A DNA stretch of 64,000 nt from Chamaelirium japonicum (Eukaryota > Streptophyta > Magnoliopsida > Liliales > Melanthiaceae), in contig OX393550.1 of NCBI GenBank assembly GCA_947650365.1, positions 53,766,879 through 53,830,878 on the forward strand, given 5' to 3'. Numbering within the stretch: the first letter of the stretch is position 1; every line of letters begins with the position of its first letter. Below the pieces are notes generated by a model. That model did not search any database. It worked only from the letters and a program-made list of their open reading frames with translations, and was not told the DNA's origin. The translations under genes were made by a program, and so were the position numbers. Below, piece after piece: positions 53,314-63,420 of this stretch.

Positions 53314-54035
53314 ATTCATTCTAATTCATTCATACAATCCATTCTAATTCTTTCACACGATCCATTCTAATTCATTCGTACGTTCCATTCTAATTCATTA
53401 GCACGATCCATGCTAATTCATTCGTTCGATCAATTCTAATTCATTAGCACGATCCATTCTAATTCATTCGTACGATCCATTCTAATTCCTTCGTACGATC
53501 CATTCTAATTCATTCGTACGATCTATTCTAATTCATTCGTACGATCCATTCTAATTCATTCGTACGATCCATTCTAATTCCTTCGTACGATCCATTCTAA
53601 TTCATTCGTACGATCCATTCTAATTCATTCGTATGATCCATTCTAATTAATTCGTATCATCCATTCTAATTCATTTGTACAAATGTATCCATTCTAGTTC
53701 ATTTGTACGAATGAAATAGAATAGATTGTACGAATGAATTAGAATGGATTAGAATGAATTAGAATGGATCGTGTGAAAGAATTAGAATGGATCGTACAAA
53801 TGAATTAGAATGGATTAGAATGGATCGTGCGAATGAATTAGAATGGATCGTACGAATGAATTAGAATGGATTGTATGAATGAATTAGAATGGATCTTACG
53901 AATGAATTAGAATGGATCGTACGAATGAATTAGAATGGATCGTACGAATGAATTAGAATGGATCTTACGAATGAATTAGAATGGATCGTACGAATGAATT
54001 AGAATAGCTCATACGAATCAATTAGAATGGATACA
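53290..54035. repeat. Segmental duplication G, copy 1 (partner 58615-59335)
   Basis: Offset 5,329 bp at TTCGTATCAT (53651). Shared rarities include that unit, CATTTGTAC(A/G)AATG, and the short steps GGATTAGAATGAATTAG. Together with A copy 2 it shows a sequence flanked by copies of itself. Confidence 0.83.
53314..53707 (+). repeat. Satellite domain, + orientation
   Basis: Starts with an L cassette and ends at the JH variant TTCATTTGTACGAATGAA. Confidence 0.92.
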
Positions 54036-54092
54036 TTTGTACGAATGAATTAGAATGAATTAGCACAAATGAATTAGAATGGATACATTTGT
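53708..54092 (-). repeat. Satellite domain, - orientation
   Basis: Contains truncated steps GGATTAGAATGAATTAG near 53750. It ends at JK. Confidence 0.92.
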
Positions 54093-55896
54093 ACGATCCA
54101 TTCTAATTCATTCGTACAATCTATTCTATTTCATTAGTACGATCCATTCTTACTCATTCGTATGATCCATTCTAATTCATTCGCATGAATGTATCCATTC
54201 TAATTAATTCATACAATCCATTCTAATTCATTCCGTACGATCCATTCTAATTCATTCGCATGAATGTAACCATTCTAATTCATTCATTTGATCCATTGTA
54301 ATTCATTCGTCCGATCCATTCTAATTCATTCGCACGAATGTATCCATTCTAATTCATTCGTACGATCTATTCTAATTCATTCTTACGATCAATTCTAATT
54401 CATTCGTAAGATCCATTCTAATTCATTCGTACGATCCATTCTAATTCATTCGAACGATCCATTCTAATTCATTCGCACGAATGTATCCATTCTAATCCAT
54501 TCGTACGATCCATTCTAATCCATTCATACAATCCATTCTAATTCATTCGCATGAATGTAACCATTCTAATTCATTCATTTGATCCATTCTAATTCATTCG
54601 TACAATCTATTCTAATTCATTCGTACGATCAATTCTAATTTATTCGTACGATCCATTCTAATTCATTCGTCCGATCCATTCTAATTCATTCACACGAATT
54701 TATCAATTCTAATTCATTCGTACGATCTATTCTAATCCATTCTAATTCTTTCACAAAATCTATTCTAATTCATTCATACGATCCATTCTAATTCATTCAC
54801 ACGAATGTATCCATTCTAATTCATTCATACGATCCAATCTATTCATTCGTACGATCCATTCTTACTCATTGGTACGATCCATTCTAATTCATTCGCACGA
54901 TCCATTCTAATTCATTCGTACGATCCATTCTAATTCATTCGTACGATCCAATCTAATTCCTTCGTACGATCCATTCTAATTCATACGATTCATTCTAATT
55001 CATTCTAATTCATTCTAATTCGTATGATCCATTCTAATTCATTCGTATGATCCATTCTTATTCATTCGCACGATCCAGTCTAATGGATTCGCACGATCCA
55101 TTCTAATTCATTCGCACGAATGTATCCATTCTAATTCATTCGTACGATCCATTCTAATTTATTAATATGATCCATTCTAATTCATTCGTACGATCCATTC
55201 TAATTCATATGCACAAAGGTATCCATTCTAATCCATTCGTAGGATCCATTCTAATCCATTCGTACGATCCATTCTAATTCATTCGTACGATCCATTGTAA
55301 TTCATTCGCTCGAATGTATCCATTCTAATCCATTCGTACGATCCATTCTAATCCATTCGTACGATCCATTCTAATTCATTCGCATGAATGTAACCATTCT
55401 AATTCATTCATTTGATCCATTCTAATTCATTCGTACGATCCATTCTAATTCATTCGTCCGATCCATTCTAATTCATTCGCACGAATGTATCCATTCTAAT
55501 TCATTCGTACGATCCAGTCTAATTCATTCGTACGATCCATTCTAATTCATTCGTAAGATCCATTCTAATTCATTCGTATGATCCATTCTAATTCATTCGC
55601 ACGAATGTATCCATTCTAGTTCATTCGTACGATCCATTCTAATTCATTCGTCCGATCCATTCTAATTCACTCGCACGAATGTATCCATTCTAATTCATTC
55701 GTTCGATCCATTCTAATTCATTCGTACGATCTATTCTAATTCATTCGTACGATCCATTCTTACTCATTCGTACGATCCATTCTTACTCATTCGTAAGATC
55801 CATTCTAATTCATTTGCACGAATGTATCCATTCTAATTCATTCATACAATCCATTCTAATTCATTCCATACGATCCATTCTAATTCATTCGTACGA
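54093..55896 (+). repeat. Satellite domain, + orientation
   Basis: Counterpart of 34829-36609, with 10-bp slippage near 54995-55020. It ends at JA. Confidence 0.93.
55150..55455 (+). repeat. K cassette, complete copy
   Basis: Twin of 35925-36225, with all markers in order. Confidence 0.85.
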
Positions 55897-55910
55897 TCGT
55901 ACGAATGAAT
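55883..55910. repeat. 28-bp perfect palindrome at a JA junction
   Basis: Identical to 101-128 and 36596-36623. Confidence 0.93.
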
Positions 55911-57191
55911 TAGAATGGATCGTACGAATGAATTAGAATGGATCATACGAATGAGTAAGAATGGATCATACGAATGAAATAGAATGGATTGTACGAATGA
56001 ATTAGAATGGATCGTGTGAATGAATTTGAATGGATCGTACGAATGAATTAGAATGGATCGTGCTAATGAATAAGAATTGATCGTACGAATGAAATAGAAT
56101 GGATTGTACGAATGATTTAGAATGGATCGTACGAATGAATTAGAATGGATCGTACGAATGAATTAGAATGGATACATTCGTGCGAATGAATTAGAATGGA
56201 TCATACGAATGAGTAAGAATGGATCGTACGAATGAAATAGAATGGATTGTACGAATGAATTAGAATGGATTCGTATGAATGAATTAGAATGGATACATTC
56301 GTGCGAATGAATTAGAATGGATCGTACCAATGAGTAAGAATGGATCGTACGAATGAAATAGAATGGATTGTGCGAATGAATTAGAATGGATCGTACGAAT
56401 GAATTAGAATGGATCGTGTGAAAGACTTAGAATGGATTGTATGAATGAATTAGAATAGATCGTATGAATGAATTAGAATGGATCGTACGAATGAATTAGA
56501 ATGGAACTGTACGAAAGAATTAGAATGGATCGTACGAATGAATTAGAATGGATACATTCGTGCGAATGAATTAGAATGGATACATTCGTGCGAAAGAATT
56601 AGAATAGATCGTATGAATGAATTAGAATGGATCCTATGAATGAATTGGAATGGATCGTGCGAATGAATTAGAATGGATCGTACGAATGAATTAGAATGGA
56701 TCGTGCTAATGAATTAGAATAGATCGAACGAATGAATTAGCATGGATCGTGCTAATGAATTAGAATGGAACGTACGAATGAATTAGAATGGATCGTGTGA
56801 AAGAATTAGAATGGATTGTATGAATTAATTAGAATGGATCGTATGAATAAATTAGAATGGATCGTGTGAAAGAATTAGAATGGATTGTATGAATGAATTA
56901 GAATAGATTGTATGAATGAATTAGAATGGATCGTACGAAGGAATTAGAATGGATCGTACGAATGAATTAGAATGGATCGTACGAATGAATTAGAATAGAT
57001 CGTACGAATGAATTAGAATGGATCGTACGAATAAAATAGAATGGATCGTGTGAAAAAATTAGAATGGATCGTACGAATGAATTAGAATGGATCGTGCGAA
57101 TGAATTAGAATGGATCGTACGAATGAATTAGAATGGATCGCGCTAATGAATTAGAATTGATCGAACGAATGAATTAGCATGGATCGTGCAT
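55897..57191 (-). repeat. Satellite domain, - orientation
   Basis: Counterpart of 36610-37880: two M cassettes, CCAATGAGTAAG near 56326, L cassettes near 56705 and 57145. It ends at reversed JF. Confidence 0.93.
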
Positions 57192-57615
57192 TCGTACGAT
57201 CCATTCTAATTCATTCGTAAGATCCATTCTAATTCATTCGTATGATCCATTCTAATTCATTCGTACGATACATTCAAATTCATTCGCACGAATGTATCCA
57301 TTCTAGTTCATTCGTACGATCCATTCTAATTCATTCGTACGATCCATTCTAATTCATTCATACGATCTATTCTAATTCATTCATACAATCCATTCTAATT
57401 CTTTCACACGATCCATTCTAATTCATTCGTATGATCCATTCTAATTCATTCGTACGATCCATTCTAATTCATTTGAACGATCCATTCTAATTCATTCGTA
57501 CAATCCATTCTATTTCATTCGTACGATCCATTCTTACTCATTCGTATGATCCATTCTAATTCATTCACACGAATGTATCCATTCTAATTCATTCATACAA
57601 TCCATTCTAATTCAC
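57192..57615 (+). repeat. Satellite domain, + orientation
   Basis: Counterpart of 37881-38337, but the last units and the JA palindrome are replaced by a shorter join, TTCACACGAATGAATTAG. Confidence 0.92.
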
Positions 57616-58642
57616 ACGAATGAATTAGAATGGATCATAAGAATAAATTAGAATAAATTGTACGAATGAATTAGAACGGATCCTACGAATGAATTAGAAT
57701 GGATCGTGTGAAAGAATTAGAATGGATCGTACAAATGAATTAGAATGGATCGTACGAATGAATTAGAATGGATCATACGAATGAGTAAGAATGGATCGTA
57801 CAAATGAAATAGAATGGATTGTACAAATGAATTAGAATGGATCGTACGAATGAATTAGAATGGATCGTGTGAAAGAATTAGAATGCATTGTATGAATGAA
57901 TTAGAATGGATCGTATGAATGAATTAGAATGGATCGTGTGAATGAATTCGAATGGATCGTATGATCCATTCGAATAGAATGGATCGTATGAATGAATTAG
58001 AATGGATCGGGCGAATGAATTAGAATGGATTGTAGGAATGAATTAGAATGGATCGTATGAATGAATTAGAATGGATCGTATGAATGAATTAGAATGGATC
58101 GTGCGAATGAATTAGAATGGATCGTACGAATGAATTAGAATGGATCGTACGAATGAATTAGAATGGATCATACGAATGAGTAAGAATGGATCGTACGAAT
58201 GAAATAGAATGGATTGTACGAATGAATTAGAATGGATACATTCGTGCGAATGAATTAGAATGGATCGTACGAATGAATTAGAATGGATCATACGAATAAA
58301 TTAGAATGGATCGTACGAATGAATTAGAATGGATCGTACGAATGAATTAGAATGGATACGAATGAATTAGAATGGATCGTACGAATGGATTAGAATGGAT
58401 ACATTCATGCGAATGAATTAGAATGGATCGTATGAATGAATTAGAATGGATCGTACGAATGAATTAGAATGGATCATACGAATGGATTAGAATGGATTGT
58501 ACAAATGAATTAGAATGGATCCTACGAATGAATTAGAATGGATCGTGTGAAAGAATTAGAATGGATTGTATGAATGAATTAGAATGGATCGTATGAATCA
58601 ATTAGAATGGATCGTGCGAATGAATTCGAATGGATCGTACAA
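57616..58642 (-). repeat. Satellite domain, - orientation
   Basis: Counterpart of 38338-39350 with extra units near 58330. It ends at reversed JB. Confidence 0.92.
57947..57974. repeat. Snap-back palindrome inside a - domain
   Basis: Same 12-bp arms as 38674-38701 around spacer GTAT. Confidence 0.92.
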
Positions 58643-59335
58643 ATTCATTCTAATTCATTCATACAATCCATTCTAATTCTTTCACACGATCCATTCTAAT
58701 TCATTCGTACGTTCCATTCTAATTCATTAGCACGATCCATGCTAATTCATTCGTTCGATCAATTCTAATTCATTAGCACGATCCATTCTAATTCATTCGT
58801 ACGATCCATTCTAATTCCTTTGTACGATCCATTCTAATTCATTCGTACGATCTATTCTAATTCATTCGTACGATCCATTCTAATTCATTCGTACGATCCA
58901 TTCTAATTCCTTCGTACGATCCATTCTAATTCATTCATACGATCCATTCTAATTCATTCGTATGATCCATTCTAATTAATTCGTATCATCCATTCTAATT
59001 CATTTGTACGAATGTATCCATTCTAGTTCATTTGTACGAATGAAATAGAATAGATTGTACGAATGAATTAGAATGGATTAGAATGAATTAGAATGGATCG
59101 TGTGAAAGAATTAGAATGGATCGTACAAATGAATTAGAATGGATTAGAATGGATCGTGCGAATGAATTAGAATGGATCGTACGAATGAATTAGAATGGAT
59201 TGTATGAATGAATTAGAATGGATCTTACGAATGAATTAGAATGGATCGTACGAATGAATTAGAATGGATCTTACGAATGAATTAGAATGGATCGTACGAA
59301 TGAATTAGAATAGCTCATACGAATCAATTAGAATG
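58615..59335. repeat. Segmental duplication G, copy 2 (partner 53290-54035)
   Basis: Follows directly on duplication A copy 2. Similarity stops after GCTCATACGAATCAATTAG (about 59330). Confidence 0.83.
58643..59036 (+). repeat. Satellite domain, + orientation
   Basis: L cassette near 58725, ATTCGTATCATCC unit near 58980. It ends at the JH variant. Confidence 0.92.
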
Positions 59336-59535
59336 AATCGTACGAATGAATTAGAATGGATCGTATGAATGAATTAGAATGGATACATTCGTGCGAATGA
59401 ACTAGAATGGATCGTATGAATGAATTAGAATAGATTTTGTGAATGAATTAGAATGGATCGTATGAATGAATTAGAATAGATCCTATGAATTAGAATGGAT
59501 CGTACGAATTAATTAGAATGGATACATTCGTGCGA
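59037..59535 (-). repeat. Satellite domain, - orientation
   Basis: Ends at a one-off junction, GTGCGAGCACAAAGG, that runs straight into a K marker unit. Confidence 0.91.
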
Positions 59536-59582
59536 GCACAAAGGTATCCATTCTAATTCATTCGTACGATCCATTCTAATTC
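59536..59582 (+). repeat. Very short + island (about two units)
   Basis: CACAAAGGTATCC followed by one ordinary unit and reversed JC. It matches the ends of domains 16646-17000 and 51944-52534. Confidence 0.9.
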
Positions 59583-60010
59583 AGGATCGTACGAATGAAT
59601 TAGAATGGATATATTCGTGCAAATGAATTAGAATGGATCGTATGAATGAATTAGAATGGATCGTATGAGTGAATTAGAACGGATAGTACGAATGAAGTAG
59701 AATGGATCGTATGAATGAATTAGAATGGATACATTCGTGCGAATGAATTAGAATGGATCGTATGAATGAATTAGAATAGATTGTGCGAATGAATTAGAAT
59801 GGATCGTACGAATGAATTAGAATGGATACATTCGTGCGAATAAATTAGAATTGATTGTATGAATGAATTAGAATTGATCGTACGAATGAATTAGAATGGA
59901 TCGTACGAATGAATTAGAATAGATTGCGCGAATGAATTAGAATGGATCGTACGAATGAAATAGAATGGATACAAATGAATTAGAATGGATCATACTAATG
60001 AATTAGAATG
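59583..60010 (-). repeat. Satellite domain, - orientation
   Basis: The first 200 bp repeat 31280-31480 (GTGAATTAGAACGGATAG). It ends at AATGACGATCC. Confidence 0.91.
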
Positions 60011-60235
60011 ACGATCCATTCTTACTCATTCGTATGATCCATTCTAATTTATTCGCACGAATGTATCCATTCTAATTCATTCGTACGTCTAATTCATTCG
60101 TACGGTCCATTCTAATTCATTCGCACAATCCATTCTATTTCATTCGTACGATCCATTCTTACTCATTCGTATGATCCATTATGGATACATTCGTGCGAAT
60201 GAATTAGAATAGATCATACGAATGAGTAAGAATGA
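59945..60235. repeat. 683-bp-spaced duplication, copy 1
   Basis: Includes the shortened unit GGATACAAATG, a 170-bp + island, the truncated unit CGTACGTCTAATTC, an M cassette and a JE switch. Copy 2 is at 60628-60918. Confidence 0.86.
60011..60180 (+). repeat. Satellite domain, + orientation (170-bp island)
   Basis: M cassette near 60125. It ends at JE. Confidence 0.92.
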
Positions 60236-60693
60236 ATTAGAATTGATCCTACGAATGAATTAGAAAGGATCGTGTGAAAGAATTAGAATGGATTGTATGA
60301 ATGAATTAGAATGGATCGTACGAATGAATTAGAATGAATTAGAATGGATCGTACGAATGAATTAGAATAGATCATATTAATGAATTAGAATAGATCGTAC
60401 GAATGAATTAGAATGGATCGTATGAATGAATTAGAATAGATTTTGTGAATGAATTAGAACTGATCGTACGAATGAATTAGAATGGATACATTCATGCGAA
60501 TGAATTAGAATGGATTGTATGAATGAATTAGAATGGATCCTATCAATGAATTAGAATGGAACGTACGAATGAGTAAGAATGGATCGTACGAATGAATTAG
60601 AATATATTGCGCGAATGAATTAGAATGGATCGTGCGAATGAAATAGAATGGATACAAATGAATTAGAATGGATCATACGAATGAATTAGAAAG
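60181..60693 (-). repeat. Satellite domain, - orientation
   Basis: Contains several units lacking the GGATCGTAC part (GAATGAATTAGAATTG near 60230). It ends at AAAGACGATCC. Confidence 0.92.
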
Positions 60694-60918
60694 ACGATCC
60701 ATTCTTACTCATTCGTATGATCCATTCTAATTTATTCGCTTGAATGTATCCATTCTAATTCATTCGTACGTCTAATTCATTCGTACGGCCCATTCTAATT
60801 CATTCGCACAATCCATTCTATTTCATTCGTACGATCCATTCTTACTCATTCGTATGATCCATTATGGATACATTCGTGCGAATGAATTAGAATGGATCAT
60901 ACGAATGAGTAAGAATGG
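60628..60918. repeat. 683-bp-spaced duplication, copy 2
   Basis: Aligns with 59945-60235. Differences include CGCTTGAATG and CGGCCC. Confidence 0.86.
60694..60863 (+). repeat. Satellite domain, + orientation (170-bp island)
   Basis: Copy of 60011-60180, ending at JE. Confidence 0.92.
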
Positions 60919-63420
60919 ATCGTACGAATGAAATAGAATGGATTGTGCGAATGAATTAGAATGGATCGTACGAATGAATTAGAATGGATCGTGTGAAAGA
61001 ATTAGAATGGATTGTATGAATGAATTAGAATGGATCGTATGAATGAATTAGAATGGATCGTACGAATGAATTAGAATGGATCGTACGAATAAATTAGAAT
61101 GGATCGTACGAATGAATTAGAATGGATACATTCGTGAATGAATTAGAATGGATCGTACGAATGAATTAGAATGGATCGTACGAATGAATTAGAATGGATC
61201 TTACGAATGAATTAGAATGGATCGTACGAATGAATTAGAATGGATCGTACGAATGAATTAGAATGGATACATTTGTGCGAATGAATTAGAATGGATCATA
61301 CGAATGAATTAGAATGGATCGTATGAATGAATTAGAATGGATCGTACGAATGAATTAGAATGGATCGTACGAAGGAATTAGAATGGATCGTACGAATGAA
61401 TTAGAATGGATATATTCATGCAAATGAATTAGAATGGATCGTATGAATGTATTAGAATGGATCGTATGAGTGAATTAGAATGGATCGTGCAAATGAATTA
61501 GAATGGATTGTATGAATGAATTAGAATGGATCGTACGAATGAATTAGAATGGATCATACGAATTAATTAGAATGGATCATACGAATGAATTAGAATGGAT
61601 CGTACGAATGAATTAGAATTAGAATGGATATATTCGTGCGAATGAATTAGAATGGATACATTCGTGCGAAATAATTAGAATAGATCGTATGAATGAATTA
61701 GAATAGAATAGATCGTACGATTGAATTAGAATGGATCGTGCGAATGAATTAGAATGGATCGTACGAATGAATTAGAATGGATACATTCGTGCGAATGAAT
61801 TAGAATGGATCGGACGAATGAATTAGAATGGATCATACGAATGAATTAGAATGGATCAAATGAATGAATTAGAATGGTTACATTCATGCGAATGAATTAG
61901 AATGGATCGTACGAATGGATTAGAATGGATCGTACGAATGGATTAGAATGGATACATTCGAGCGAATGAATTAGAATGGATCGTACGAATGAATTAGAAT
62001 GGACCGTACGAATGAATTAGAATGGATCGTACGAATGAATTAGAATGGATCGTGTGAAAGAATTAGATTGGATTGTATGAATGAATTAGAATGGATCGTA
62101 CGAATGAATTAGAATGGATCGTACGAATGAATTAGAATGGATCGTACGAATAAATTAGAATGGATACATTCGTGCGAATGAATTAGAATGGATACATTCG
62201 TTCGAAAGAATTAGAATAGATCGTATGAATGAATTAGAATGGATCCTATGAATGAATTAGAATAAATCGTGCGAATGAATTAGAATGGATCGTACGAGTG
62301 AATTAAATGGATCGTGTGAAAGAATTAGAATGGATCGTACGAATGAATTAGAATGGATCGTGCGAATGAATTAGAATGGATCGTACGAATGAATTAGAAT
62401 GGATACATTTGTGCGAATGAATTAGAATGGATCGTACGAATGAATTAGAATGGATCGTGCTAATGAATTATAATTGATCGAACGAATGAATTAGCATGGA
62501 TCGTGCTAATGAATTAGAATGGATCGTACGAATGAATTAGAATGGATCGTGAGAATGAATTAGAATGGATCGTACGAATGAATTAGAATGGATCGTGCTA
62601 ATGAATTAGAATTGATCGAACGAATGAATTAGCATGGATCGTGCTAATGAATTAGAATGGATCGTACGAATGAATTAGAATGGATCAAATGAAAGAATTA
62701 GAATGGTTACATTCATGCGAATGAATTAGAATGGATCGTACGAATGGATTAGAATGGATCGTACGAATGGATTAAAATGGATACATTCGAGCGAATGAAT
62801 TAGAATGGATCGTACGAATGAATTAGAATGGATCGTATGAATAAATTCGAATGGATACATTCGTCTGAATGAATTAGAATGGATCATACGAATGAGTAAG
62901 AATGGATCGTACGAATGAAATAGAATAGATTGTACGAATGAATTAGAATGCATTCGTACGAATGAACTAGAATGGATTAGAATAGATCGTGTGAAAGAAT
63001 TAGAATAGATCGTACGAATGAATTAGTATGGATCGTGCAAATGAATTAGAATGGATCGTACGAATGAATTAGAATGGATACATTTGTGCGAATGAATTAG
63101 AATGGATCGTACGAATGAATTAGAATGGATACATTCGTGCGAATGAATTAGAATGGATACATTCGTGCGAAAGAATTAGAATAGATCGTATGAATGAATT
63201 AGAATGGATCCTATTAATGAATTAGAATGGATCGTGCGAATGAATTAGAATGGATCGTACGAATGAATTAGAATGGATCGTGCTAATGAATTAGAATTGA
63301 TCGAACGAATGAATTAGCATGGATCGTGCTAATGAATTAGAATGGAACGTACGAATGAATTAGAATGGATCGTGTGAAAGAATTAGAATGGATTATATAA
63401 ATAAATTAGAATGAATTTGT
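60864..63420 (-). repeat. Longest - satellite domain (about 2.6 kb)
   Basis: M cassettes near 60900 and 62890, reversed right-K markers near 61800-61970 and 62680-62795, L cassettes near 62460, 62590 and 63275. It ends at the JB variant AATTTGTACGATCC. Confidence 0.94.

Larger units (their letters stand above)
54050..58775. repeat. Segmental duplication A, copy 2 (partner 34785-39480)
   Basis: Repeats the order of switches, cassettes and 10-bp slippage of copy 1. Unit-sized differences lie near 54300, 55545, 56525, 57615 and 58325. Confidence 0.88.

Noticed and set aside
62726..62953. A 75-codon open frame on the - strand
   Set aside because: The product is periodic repeat translation (runs of SILIHSYDPF-like residues) from variant monomers lacking TAA. 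It has no domain, no codon signature and no neighbouring gene signals.
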